From contig NW_027476212.1 in NCBI RefSeq assembly GCF_051020955.1, positions 414,049 to 478,048 of the forward strand: DNA of 64,000 bases. The letters run 5' to 3'. A program made the translations under genes and the position numbers. Under the pieces are notes generated by a model, which was not told where the DNA came from, searched no databases, and worked only from the letters and a program-made list of their open reading frames with translations. The stretch comes from Megalopta genalis. Lineage: Eukaryota; Arthropoda; Insecta; Hymenoptera; Halictidae. This document shows positions 54,019 to 64,000 of this stretch, piece by piece (positions within the stretch are counted from its first letter, which is position 1; each line of letters begins with the position of its first letter).

Positions 54019-55672
54019 GGGTTTCTATAGCCACTATGAAATTCTTGTAGAGCTTCACTCCCTGAACAAGAATCCGAAAACCGAATTGCTCCATCACCCT
54101 CAGTTTTTTAAATAAACGAACTTTTGTAAGAACCCAAAATTTTCGACAAAAATGAGGTATTGCATGAAAAGTACAAACGTTAGAAAGTTCTAATTGGTGT
54201 TAAAAGATAGAGGAGAGTTTCCCGAATATAGTGGCATGCAATTTATTAATTGTTTCTGGTCCTAAATAGCAACAAATTGATGTCAAAGTTTAAAAAAGTG
54301 TCGACGTGAGCAGTTTCTGCGCAATATTTTTGTATTTTTACGAAAAGTTTTTTGTTCAGCACGAAAACTCTACGCAGGATCGGATTCTGTAGACATTTCT
54401 GAAGAAGAAACGGCCCGATAGAAGTGTCGGAACGATGTACATTTCGAGTAGGTCGAGAAAATGTTCGTCGGCAACATGTACACGACGTTTTGCCGCCATG
54501 TGCTTCGCTGCTCGCTTCTCTCTGTCCGACAGGGCCGAAGCTATGGGTAATCAACACCGATGGAGGGATCCAATGGGGCACCCACTTAGCGTGTGGGGCG
54601 TGCCATTTTTTTTTAGTACTTCAATGTGCTGTCTTCTTTTACATATTTTTATGGATAATAATCGCCAAACTGTGAATCATAAATTAAAAATGGAGAAATA
54701 ATAAAAGAAAAATAATGAACAAAAAATATTCATTTTATTCTGAATTTGTTCGAATTACAAGTATATCATGCATACATTTATCATTAAAATTATAACGATA
54801 ATTTATATTTAAATTATAAAAATAAAAAAATATATAAATAAAAAAAAAAAATAAATAATCATTTTCAAAACGTCAAACTTCTTGAAACATATCGTTAAAT
54901 ATATATTTAAATATTTATTTACTTATATGGCGTAGAAGTCAAAATTATGCTAGTGTTAGAATACTTTCGTTACCAACTCCAAATACTCTGGTGTGATTTT
55001 TTGTGTGAAATATATCACAGTTTGGTGATTATTATTCACAGAAATATGTAAAAAAAAAACAAAACACTGAAATACTAAAAAAAATTCAAATATTATTTAC
55101 GAAAAGTGTGTGCCCCATTGGATCCCTCCATCGGTGTTGATTACGCATAGCTTCGACCCTGCCGGACAGAGAGAAGCGAGCAGCGAAGGACATGGCGGCA
55201 AAACGTCGTGCACATGTTGCCGACGAACATTTTCTCCATCCACTCGAAATGTACATCGTTCCGACACTTTTACCGGGCCGTTCCTTCTTCAAAAATGTCT
55301 ACAGAATCCGATCCTGGGTAGAGTTTTCGTGCTGAACAAAAAACTTTTCGTAAAAATACAAAAATATTGCGCAGAAACTGCTCACGTCGACACTTTTTTA
55401 AACTTTCACATTAATTTATTGCTATTTAGGATCAAAAACAATTAATAAATTGCATGCCACTATATTCGGGAAACTCTCCTCTATCTTTTAACATCAATTA
55501 GAACCTTCTAACGTTTATACTTTTCATGCAATACCTCATTTTTGTCGAAAATTTTGGGTTTGTACAAAAGTTCGTTTATTTAAAAAACTGAGGGTGATGG
55601 AGCAATTCGGTTTTCGGATTCTTGTTCAGGGAGTGAAGCTCTACAAGAATTTCATAGTGGCTATAGAAACCC
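54019..55672. mobile_element. Palindromic (foldback-like) element of about 1.65 kb
   Basis: Two inverted arms, 54019-54583 and 55107-55672 (about 565 bp each), run from GGGTTTCTATAG at the outer ends to GGATCCAATGGGGCAC at the inner ends, separated by an AT-rich spacer of about 520 bp. By eye the arms are above 95% alike. I could not fix a target duplication. Confidence 0.85.
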
Positions 55673-55990
55673 AGAAAAAAACAACAACTATAAAAACAAC
55701 TATAAAACTATAAAAACAAGCCGTGAGGGTTAGCCTAGCTTCCGGTGTAGCTGAGTAGAATCCATTCTTCTTTTAGTTTAATAGCGAGGTTAGGACCTCG
55801 TCATGGTAACGGTCAGATGTAGTTCAAAACAACACTTCTCCGTCAGCCCGGCCGTCTCACGGCGAGGCCATGTCTGTGGACCATACTGATCTGTGAGTTT
55901 TACGATGTCCCCACGATGACGTTTGTATAAATGGACCTCAAAGGTCGTTACGTTACCTTTCATTTGGCATGCTTACGGGCGCTCTTACAC
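55673..55990 (+). other. Unassigned GC-richer strip before the numt
   Basis: About 320 bases with more G+C than both sides and no recognised motif. It may be a short transposon or the nuclear flank of the numt. Confidence 0.35.
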
Positions 55991-57100
55991 TATTGTTTAA
56001 TTGAGTTATAATTGAATTGAATTTTATGATTAAAATATTATAACTTATTTTATTTAGATTTAATTGAATCAAATTATGTTAAATTTGTTAGTTATGATTT
56101 AATTAGATTGTTGGAGTAAATATATTTATTCTATTTCAATTGTGGATAAAAAACTAGTTATAAATTTTTTTATAAATAAAATTTATGAATTAATATAAAA
56201 ATTTAAATAGTTTTTATATGAGTTTTGAAGCAGAGATTAATTTTTAGTATTAAAAATGAAAGTTTCAGTAAGAAATTTAAATTAAATAATGGTAAATTTA
56301 GAGTTAATATCAGTAACCACTGATTAAATTATTGTTATTAGTTAATTTTAAAAATTTTAAAATTTTTAAAGAATGCTTAGATATAAAGTAAATAAATATT
56401 AGTTAGGTGAAAATTTTAATATTAATAAGTTTAATAATTAAGATTTAATTGTTTAATAAGGTTTATCAAAAAATTAGGATTAGAATATTTTATTATAGGA
56501 TTAAAATTTATTTATTTAAAATTAATAATATAATTTGAAATATTAAAATTAAATAATTTTGTTTAAGATGAATTTTATTAGCAATTGATGAGTATAGGAT
56601 TAATTTGTAACATAAAAGAATTTAATTTTTATCTTGATTTAGGCTCGATAAAATTATTATTTAATTGAGTTATAATTGAATTTAGTTTCTAATATAAAGT
56701 TGGGGGTAATTAATTGTTAGAAAAAGATAATTGAGTTGTATTTAATTAGTGTAATGACTGCAATTGTATATTTGAGGTTAGATTTATTTAAGATGAATTT
56801 TATTGGTGATTAATAAGTGTAGGATTAAATTTGTAATATATAAGGATTTAAATTTTATTTCGATTTAGTTTTGATAAAATTATTTAATTGAGTTATAATT
56901 GAATCTAATTTTAATATAAATTTAGGTTTATTTCACATGAATGATAATTAAATTATTATTGATTAAAATATAATGATTAAAGTATTATAATTTATTTTAT
57001 TTATTTGGGTTTATTTGATTAAATTATGTTAAATTTGTCAGTTATGATTAATGATTTAATTATTTTGTTGGAGTGAATATATTTATTTTATTTTAATTAT
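55991..57100 (+). repeat. Duplicated control-region/rrnS 5' sequence
   Basis: Sequence from about 55992-56480 recurs, diverged, at about 56880-57490, including the start of rrnS (GGATAAAAAACTAG / GGATAAAAAATTAG and TTAGTTAGGTGAAA). The part between also repeats (ATTTAAGATGAATTTTATT... twice). Confidence 0.7.
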
Positions 57101-57109
57101 GGATAAAAA

Positions 57110-57224
57110 ATTAGCTATACAATTTTGTTTATAAATAAAATTTATTAATTAATATAAAAATTTAAATAGTTTTTATATGAGTTTTGAAGTAGAGATTAAT
57201 TTTTAATATTGAGAGGGAGAGAGG

Positions 57225-57283
<59 letters not shown>

Positions 57284-57892
57284 TTTGAACAAGAAATTTA
57301 AATTAAATAATGGTAAATTTAGTGCCAGCATCAGCAATTAAACTATTGTTATTAGTTAATTTTAACCATTTTTAAATTTTTAAAGAATGTGTTTATATAA
57401 GTATTAAGTAAATAAGTATTAGTTAGGTGAAATTTTTAATATTAATAAGCTTAATAATTAAGATTTAATCATTTAATAATAAATTTATTTATTTAAAATT
57501 AATAATTAAATGTAAAACATTAAAATTAAATAATTTGGCGGTTTTATATTCTTATTAGAGGAACCTGTAATTAAAATTGATAGATTAAGCTTATGTATTG
57601 TCGTTTTCAAATTTTATGGAGATGTAAACTTTGTAATATTATAATATATATTTTTATAAATTAGTTGATAGCAATCCAGATAAAAATATAGTTTATCTAA
57701 GGCATTATATGGGTTACTTTGAATTTAGAATTTTCTGGGGCTGTATTTAATTATAGTTATCTGGATAGGATTTAAAAGTAAATTTAAATAATTATTTAAG
57801 TTGAAATAAGTTGTGTAAAGTGTACAAATTGCACGTCACTTTCATTATAAATGGAATAAGTCGTAACATAGTAAAGGTATTGGAAAATGTTT
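57110..57892 (+). rRNA. rrnS: Numt rrnS (12S rRNA) pseudogene
   Basis: Carries GTGCCAGCATCAGC (about 57316), TTATTAGAGGAACCTGT (about 57552), TGTACAAATTGCACGTCAC and AAGTCGTAACATAGTAAAGG near the 3' end, all conserved small-subunit motifs. A (GA)n expansion at about 57212-57276 disrupts the 5' part. Confidence 0.88.
57212..57276 (+). repeat. (GA)n microsatellite in numt rrnS
   Basis: GAGAGG-rich start, then about 20 GA units. It is absent from the other partial rrnS copy at 56240. Confidence 0.95.
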
Positions 57893-57897
57893 TTATT

Positions 57898-57961
57898 AAA
57901 ATTTTAGTTTAACAAAAAGTGTTTCATTTACATTGAAAGGTTTCTTATTAAGGAAAATTTT
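57898..57961 (+). tRNA. trnV: Numt trnV(TAC)
   Basis: 64 nt; acceptor AAAATTT/AAATTTT; anticodon loop with TAC (CATTTACATTG). It lies between rrnS and rrnL as expected. Confidence 0.85.
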
Positions 57962-59060
57962 ATTATTTATATAATTTATGAATATTATTGGGTTGTTAAT
58001 TTAATATATTTAAAAAAAGTAATTATGTGATGATAAGTTGTAGTATTTATTTAAGAATAAATTTAATGATTTTAAAATGTATTGTAGAAGAAGAAAGTAA
58101 TATTAGTATAAGTAAAAGTTATTTTTGTACCTTTTGTATCAGGGTTAATTAAAATAAAGTTAATGTTTTTAATTATTTCGAAAGTAAAAGAGTTAATGTA
58201 ATATAATTTTTTATGTATCATAATGATTATTAATATTGAATTGGATGTGGAAAGTAAGTCGGTTTTTTTATTGATATCTAGTTTTTTTAGAAATGAATTT
58301 AATTCATATATTGATTTATTTTATTATATGAATGATTATTTAATAAAAAGGATTAATAGAAAAAATTTATCCTTTGTAACTTAATTTAATTTAATTTGAT
58401 AAATTCAATTTATATAAACCCAATTTATAACTAAATTTTAAAATTAGAATGTTTAAAACCTTAAATTTTCAATAATTTTAATCAATAAAATTAAATTTAT
58501 GTTTAGAATAATTTTATTATTTTTTTATAACTTAATTTAATTTTATTTAATAAATTCAAATTAAAATCAATTTATAATTAAACTTTAAAATTTGAATGTT
58601 TAAAACCTTAAATTTTCAATATTTTTAAACAATAAAATTAATGTTTTATAAATAATTTAATTATTTAATAATAATTTTGTTATTTTTTATTTGATAAAAT
58701 TATTTTTAATTTATAATTGAATTTTAAAATTAGAATATTAAAGATCTTAAATTTTCAGTGGTTTTAAACAATAAAATTAAATAATCTGTTTTATAGACAA
58801 TTTTATTTTATTATAATTTTATTTAATTTATTGAGTAATTTATATTTAGGTATTAATTTAAATTTTTAATTTTTAATATTAATGGCAATTTTATATTTAT
58901 GTAATTTTTATAGATTTAATATATAAATTTAAGTTTTTAATTTTTAGGTTAGTTTAGAGATTTTATTAAATTAATATTAAAATGGATATAGATTTTAAAT
59001 TTGATATTGATTTGTGTTAATTTTTGGTTTAAATTTATAAATTAATATGGTATTTATTAT
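57962..59060 (+). rRNA. rrnL: Numt rrnL (16S rRNA) pseudogene, 3' incomplete
   Basis: The 5' portion is recognisable (TTTTTGTACCTTTTGTATCA GGG, about 58124-58146). From about 58375 the sequence becomes diverged tandem copies, and the conserved 3' domains are not seen. trnL1 and nad1 should follow but do not. Confidence 0.75.
58375..58810 (+). repeat. Diverged tandem repeat in numt rrnL
   Basis: Three AT-rich copies share TTTAAAATTAGAATGTTTAA then CCTTAAATTTTCAAT; copy starts lie near 58375, 58535 and 58670. Confidence 0.7.
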
Positions 59061-59066
59061 AAATTA

Positions 59067-59132
59067 AGTTAATAAATAATTGTATATTTATATTATATTT
59101 TCAAAATATATGCTTTTTCAAGCTCATTAACT
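59067..59132 (-). tRNA. trnS2: Numt trnS2(TGA)
   Basis: Minus strand, 66 nt; acceptor AGTTAAT/ATTAACT; TTTTGAAAA anticodon loop. It overlaps the cob stop by two bases. Confidence 0.75.
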
Positions 59133-59829
59133 AAAATAATAGTTTGTCTCAAATTGAGTTTAATATTGGAGAGATAATAAAATAAGAGAAGTATAAAATA
59201 GTAAAGATTAGTCTTAAATAGGTAAAAGGGTATTCAATTAGTTGCCCTCCAAGTCATGTTAGTATAATAAATGAAAGGATAAATAATCAATAAGTGTATT
59301 GATTTAATCAGTAGAATTTATTAGATGAGTATTTATTTAAATTTAATATAGGTATGAACAATAAGATTAAAATTGATATGAATAAGCCAATTACCCCTCC
59401 AAATTTATTTGGGATTACACGAAGAATTGTGTAAGCGAATAAAAAAATATCATTCTGGTTTAATATGTTCTGGTGTAATTATTGGGTTAGCTAAAATATA
59501 AAATCGTCTGGGTCTGAGAGTATATACGGGGATTTTATGATGACAATAATAAAGATATTAATAATTAATATGTATACGAAAATGTCTTTGATGAAAAAAT
59601 ATGGATAGAATCTTGTTAAATAATATTTATTTCTTGTCCCTAAAGAGTTTGATGAACTTTTATTGTGAAGGAAAAATAAATGAATAATTACTAATAATAG
59701 AATGATAAATGGTATAATAAAATGTAAAGTATAGAATCGATTTAATGTGGCATTATTAATAGAGAAACCTCCTCAGATATTTAATAGAGGATTTACTTTC
59801 GTTATTTTATTGAATTTTGAGTTTTTCAT
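59131..59829 (-). pseudogene. cob: Numt cob (cytochrome b), internally deleted and frameshifted
   Basis: The start MKNSKFNKMTKVNPLLN is joined directly to IWGGFSINNATLNRF, which normally lies about 140 residues further on, so the haem-binding first half is missing. A one-base insertion in a T run near 59440 shifts the frame before YTILRVIPNKFGG. The C terminus (QLIEYPFTYLSLIF ... WDKLLF) is intact. Confidence 0.9.
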
Positions 59830-59876
59830 AATTTTTGATGAATTTGATATATTTAATTAAATCCTTAATTTAATTT

Positions 59877-60390
59877 TTAATTTTTCGTAGGGGTTGAATA
59901 TATCTTATTGAGCATGTTTTTAATGAGAAATATATAAGTCATATATCATATTATTATTGAAGTTAATATTGATAGCGGATATAAGTATACATTGTAAATG
60001 TTATAATTGTTTGATCGGCTAATTATATATATTGAATAATTTTTTTTTTTGAAAGTATACGATATATGAGGCTAATGTGAATTTGAATATAATTAAGTAA
60101 AAATAATTGAAGTTGCTAATTTTTGTATTTAAATAATTGTTATCTGTTAATCTTATAAAATATAAGAATATAATTATAATACCCCTAACAGTAGAGATAA
60201 AGATTATATAGTAATACATTGATCTTTGATTAAATATGTAATTTACTATCAATATAATAATTGTAAATGTAATTAATAGTATTATATAATTTAATGGCAT
60301 AATTTTATTTTTTATATTAATAATAATTAAAATATTTATTAAACTGAATGTAAAAATTTTTATTCAAATTTCGTTAATTGAGATTATCAT
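59877..60390 (-). pseudogene. nad6: Numt nad6, frameshifted
   Basis: Hydrophobic protein from an ATG at 60390; STVRGIIIIFLYFIRLTDNN corresponds to the conserved GGMLVLFIYV-type segment. A frame change near 60015 leads to a C-terminal hydrophobic stretch ending NMLNKMYSTPTKN. Confidence 0.8.
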
Positions 60391-60447
60391 ATATTTTAAG
60401 TTTTATACTTAAGTTTTTATTTATACTAATTATTTATTAGGAATTTA

Positions 60448-60516
60448 CAAAAAATAGTATAAAGAAAACATTAATTTTGGGGATTAAAAATATATATAGA
60501 TAGATTTATTTTTTTG
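60448..60516 (+). tRNA. trnP: Numt trnP(TGG)
   Basis: 69 nt; acceptor CAAAAAA/TTTTTTG; anticodon TGG in ATTTTGGGG. Located between nad6 and trnT. Confidence 0.75.
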
Positions 60517-60543
60517 AAAATTGGTTGAGTAAGTTAAAAGTAA

Positions 60544-60598
60544 GATACTAAATTTAATTTACAAAATTAATGTTTTAATTAAACTATTTAACTATATC
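60544..60598 (-). tRNA. trnT: Numt trnT(TGT)
   Basis: Minus strand; anticodon stem TTAAT/ATTAA with loop TTTGTAA. Short but in the expected place. Confidence 0.7.
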
Positions 60599-60609
60599 TA
60601 ATTAACTTT

Positions 60610-60909
60610 GATTTTTTAATAAGATTTAATTTAATTATATTTTTTTTAATTATTTAAGTTTTTTCTTTAAATTTAGGGAAAGATTTTTTATATTATTAAT
60701 TAGATTTGAATTTATTTTAATATATTTATTGATAATAAATGTTATTATCAATTCAAGTGAGGATAATGATTTTTTATTTATTTATTTATTAGTTATAGGG
60801 GTTAGAGTGAAAGAGTGGGTGTATATATATAGTTGGTATTACTTTATTAATTAGAATGATTTGTGAGAAAGGTAATCAAAGATTAAAAATTTTAAATTTA
60901 AGTGTATAA
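60610..60909 (+). pseudogene. nad4L: Numt nad4L
   Basis: SFEFILMYLLMM-like start, later LLIRMICEKGNQRLKILNLS with stop at 60907-60909. A TA-rich insertion near 60820-60830 disrupts the frame. Confidence 0.75.
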
Positions 60910-60926
60910 TGAAAATTCAACATATT

Positions 60927-61183
60927 TGTCGTATTGGGAGGCTTGTTATTTGTAAGCCGAGATTCTGTTTGGAAGACCGTTACGATACGCGGGACTGCGT
61001 CAGGGTACTTAAGACATAGGCCAGATGGTGGGTCATAAAAAGGGACAGTTCTCTGCGCCGGCTAAATCTATACCTGCAGTCAGTCACAGCCGAAACATTA
61101 TATGGTACAGACGTCCTTCTTTTCTACTGTAGTTTTATATATTTTCGACCGCTCCGCCTTTAGCTAGATTCAACTTTCCCACA
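60927..61183. mobile_element. Solo-LTR-like insertion in numt nad4 start
   Basis: 257 bp, TGTCGTATTGGG...TTTCCCACA, flanked by ATATT (60922-60926 and 61184-61188). GC content is far above the surrounding mtDNA. A 5-bp duplication suits BEL/Pao or Copia. Confidence 0.82.
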
Positions 61184-62244
61184 ATATTATTAAGTGTTAT
61201 TATATTATTTGGGTTTATAATTTTTTTAGAGGGTATTCATTTAGTTACTCTATATTTGGGGTTCATGAGTATTCTCTTGCTTTAATTATAATAAGATTAT
61301 GAATTTTTTTGGTATTATTTTTTTATTTTTGGATTGTGAAAAATTATATGTTTGTATAATTATTTTATTGATATTATTGTTAAGATTGTTGGTTTATTTT
61401 TCTTCATTGAATTTATATTATTTTTATTTAAGATTTGAAGTAGGATTGTTATTAATTTTTTATTTGATTGTAAAATGGGGTAATGTGGGCCTAATCGTTT
61501 AGAGGCTGCATATTATATTATGTTTTATACTTTATATTTTTCTTTGCCTTTATTGGTTTTTATATTTGTGGTGGAGGATACAATAGTAACTATATCTATG
61601 GATTTTTTAGAATTTCTTTATGATGGAGAAGATGATGGTTCTGGTAGTGAGTCGTTGTATTTATTTTTTTATATATCATTTTTTATTAAAAATGATTATT
61701 AAAAGCTCATGTTGAGGCTCCTGTTTTTGGATCTATGATTTTAGCTTCAATTTGATTAAAAATGGGTACTTATGGGATATTACGAATATCAGTAGTATTC
61801 GATGAATCTTTGATAAATTCAAATAGATGAGTTATTATTTATAGTTTATTAGGTTCAATTATTTTGGGATTAAATTGTTTACGGCAATTAGATATGAAAC
61901 TTTTAGTGGCTTATTCTTCAGTAGTTCATATAGGATTATTAGTTAGAAGTATGCTAACATTTTATGATGTTAGTGCTAAGGGGTGTTATATTATGATAGT
62001 AGGTCATGTGGTTTATGTTCTTCTGGTTTATTTTATTTAGTTAATGTAAATTATAAGGAAACTAATAGGCGATTAATATTAATTAATAAGGGCATATTGA
62101 ATTATATAACAAAGATAAGATTAATGTGGTTTTTATTTTGTTCATCAAATATAGCAAGCCCAATTTCATTGAATTTGGTTAGTGAAATTTTAATATTAAT
62201 GGGGTTAATTATATGAAGTAATAGTTTGATTTTATTATTAATAT

Positions 62245-62510
62245 TGTTGCGAATTATACTGCATTTCTCCCGCGTCGCGGCATTTTATTTACAATAGAGT
62301 ACATAAACTATAATATAACTAAATTCAATTATGTTAGAGATCTTTGAATTAGATGGTGTTGATCGCTCGACGGTCCGATCCCCACTCTCCGATTGTCTGT
62401 TGATAACACACCTCCGTGGCAACCCCTCTCTTCTATTTTTCTTTAAGGAGTTGCTCACAACAGGGCAGTTTCACATTACAGCGACTTGATTTGGACAAGT
62501 CGCCGTAACA
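62245..62510. mobile_element. Solo-LTR-like insertion in numt nad4
   Basis: 266 bp, TGTTGCGAATTA...CGCCGTAACA, flanked by ATAT (62241-62244 and 62511-62514). Removing it restores the nad4 reading LLLMLL-CFFVFLY. A 4-bp duplication suits Gypsy. Confidence 0.82.
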
Positions 62511-62545
62511 ATATTATTATGTTTTTTTGTGTTTTTATATTCTTC

Positions 62546-62581
<36 letters not shown>

Positions 62582-62582
62582 A
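62546..62582 (+). repeat. (TA)n microsatellite in numt nad4
   Basis: TA run inside the nad4 frame. Confidence 0.9.
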
Positions 62583-62704
62583 TACTCAGCATGGGGAAAT
62601 GAATTATTATTTAAAAATTAAAGGTGGTAAATATATTGATTATTTAGTTTTAATATTACATTGAATTCCTTTAAATTTATTGTTTTTATGATTAGATTTA
62701 TTTT

Positions 62705-62768
62705 ATTTAAATAGTTTACATAAAAATTTTGGATTGTGGGTCCAAGGAAATATTTATTTATTTTAAAT
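62705..62768 (+). tRNA. trnH: Numt trnH(GTG)
   Basis: 64 nt; acceptor ATTTAAA/TTTAAAT; anticodon GTG in GGATTGTGGGTCC. Lies between nad4 and nad5. Confidence 0.85.
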
Positions 62769-63057
62769 TATAAATCTTTTGATTATTTTTAGATTATTTA
62801 CATTTATATTGAGTTTATTATTATTTTTAATAAGGATACTTATAGAAATATTTAAAGTTATGATTTTATTTGAGTGAGTAATTGATAATCTTAATTGTAT
62901 GAAATTTAGTTATTTATTATATTTGGATTGAGTAGGTTTGATGTATATTAGAGTTGTGTTATTTATTTCTGGGTTTATTATAATTTATTCGGTTAATTAT
63001 ATTGTTGAGATTATTTATTTGTATATAGGTTTTACAATAGACTTGAATATAAAAGGT

Positions 63058-63110
<53 letters not shown>

Positions 63111-64000
63111 ATAATAGAAAAGTTATAAGCACACTCGCTCTCACGGTTCTACTTGATGCGAAGCTCACACGGAAGTGAAAAACAGTCGCAACACAAACCA
63201 CGCTCGATCACACAACCTGCAGGCATTGCTCACATGTATATTAGGGCGTATTTCCAACATATATAGAAGCGGATATTTATTTGTTTCGTTTTATTTATTT
63301 ATTATTATCAATGTGTTTAATGATTTTAAGTCCGAGAATATTAAGAATTATATTAGGTTGGAATGGTTTAGGGTTTATTTCATATTGTTTAGGAATTTAT
63401 TATCAAAATAAAAATAGCTTAAATTCAGGTACTTTAACTATTTTAAGTAATCGGGTGGGAGATTGGTATTAGTTCAATAAATGGTTCATGACATTTATTA
63501 TTATATAGTATAAGGTCTTTATGTTTATTTATATTAATATTAGCTATTATTACTAAAAGTGCTCAATTACCATTTTCTTCATGATTACCTGCTGCGATAA
63601 CTGCCCCAAATCCTATTTCATCTTTGGTTCATTCATCTACGTTGGTTACAGCTGGGGTATACTTATTTATTCGTTTTAATGATTTTATTTTCATGAATGA
63701 TAATATAATAAGGTATATATTTATAATTTTTAGATTTACTATATTTATATCCGGGATGATGGCTAATTTTGAGATAAATATTTAAAAAATTATTGCTTTA
63801 TCAACTTTGAGTCAATTAGGGTTTATAATAAGTATTTTAAGCATAGGTTACGTTGAGTTGGGGTTTTTTCATATATTAATTCATGCTTTTTTTAAATCTT
63901 TAATATTTATATGTGTTGGGAGATTTATTCATAGAAATATAAATTCTTAGGATTTACGATTGTTAAGGGGTTTGTTACATTTGTATCCAATAAAATCAGT
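62767..64000 (+). pseudogene. nad5: Numt nad5, interrupted, runs off the window
   Basis: Early part FEWVIDNLNCMKFSYLLYLD, then interruption at 63029-63259, then LGWNGLGFISYCLGIYYQNK, TKSAQLPFSSWLPAAMTAP, SSLVHSSTLVTAGVYLF and ALSTLSQLGFMMSILSMGYV. Stops at about 63783 and 63949 and a frame change near 63470 mark it as non-functional. Confidence 0.9.
63029..63259. mobile_element. Insertion in numt nad5 with simple repeats
   Basis: 231 bp between two TATATAG copies (63022-63028 and 63260-63266), containing (TA)n at about 63061-63097, (AAT)n, and a GC-richer nuclear-like part. The target site is itself TA-rich, so the duplication is weaker evidence than for the other two. Confidence 0.6.

Larger units (their letters stand above)
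60909..62704 (+). pseudogene. nad4: Numt nad4, interrupted by two LTRs
   Basis: Starts ATG at 60909 and is cut 13 bases later. It resumes after 61183 with EGYSFSYSIF-like sequence, then SFEVGLLLIFYLIVKWGN, PNRLEAAYYIMFYTLYFSLP, an insertion-like acidic stretch at about 61570-61690, and KAHVEAPVFGSMILASIWLK, SMLTFYDVSAKG. It is cut again at 62245-62510 and ends HWIPLNLLFLWLDLFYL before trnH. Frame changes occur near 61500, 61690 and 62000. Confidence 0.88.
55991..64000 (+). other. Numt: nuclear copy of about 8 kb of insect mitochondrial DNA
   Basis: Extremely AT-rich, with genes in ancestral insect order read from the rRNA-coding strand: rrnS, trnV, rrnL, trnS2, cob, nad6, trnP, trnT, nad4L, nad4, trnH, nad5. 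trnL1 and nad1 are missing. Protein genes use TGA for Trp, yet carry frameshifts, stops (for example in nad5 near 63783 and 63949) and a large cob deletion. Three nuclear-type insertions with target duplications interrupt it, which excludes current mtDNA. Confidence 0.93.

Noticed and set aside
1..64000. CRISPR arrays, operons or bacterial features
   Set aside because: No regularly spaced repeats of that type; all coding matches are eukaryotic mobile elements, mitochondrial genes or a worn animal gene.

Overview
The window looks like insect nuclear DNA, probably hymenopteran. It is a graveyard of transposable elements with no gene I can call functional for the host. It holds Ty3/Gypsy elements with envelope genes, a Copia element, piggyBac transposons and a very AT-rich mitochondrial insertion. 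That insertion keeps the ancestral insect order rrnS-trnV-rrnL ... trnS2-cob-nad6-trnP-trnT-nad4L-nad4-trnH-nad5. The primer sites fit insect tRNAs (Arg-ACG, Trp, initiator Met). Element names below (Gyp-A to Gyp-F, Cop-E, PB-1 to PB-3, TRIM-G) are local labels.

1-30.5 kb is a nested block. Gyp-A (1 to about 5.06 kb, cut by the window edge) has RNase H, integrase and a glycoprotein gene that resembles chuvirus glycoproteins. Next is an older Gypsy relative, Gyp-B, whose gag, protease and pol are scattered from 5.6 to 29.8 kb because other elements landed in it: complete Gyp-C (5728-13533, 324-bp LTRs, CGAG duplication, F-type envelope with an RSKR site); piggyBac PB-1 at a TTAA in gag; a solo LTR in protease; Gyp-D; and Cop-E. 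After PB-1 landed, about 3.04 kb (13547-16590) was inverted, leaving the middle of gag and the left half of PB-1 on the minus strand. Inside that segment sits an intact 424-codon ORF of unknown origin, possibly an RNA-virus coat or nucleoprotein, beside a tRNA-like repeat head.

30.5-41.2 kb holds mostly unassigned AT-rich DNA, decayed PB-2 (34410-36266), a Copia-type solo LTR carrying 26 nt of initiator tRNA-Met, and Gyp-F, whose integrase is split by PB-3 (37421-39222).

41.25-45.66 kb is bounded by two inverted Tc1/mariner-like termini and holds a decayed Mre11-like gene with an inverted copy of one of its exons. 45.7-55.7 kb is mostly unassigned AT-rich DNA with a young TRIM (49904-50912), a hAT relic, a decayed LTR and a 1.65-kb palindromic element (54019-55672).

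From about 56.0 kb to the end is a numt of about 8 kb. It lacks trnL1 and nad1, has a large cob deletion, frameshifts and stops, and is interrupted by three nuclear insertions. The genes do not form a host pathway; the window records successive insertions, deletions and one inversion.
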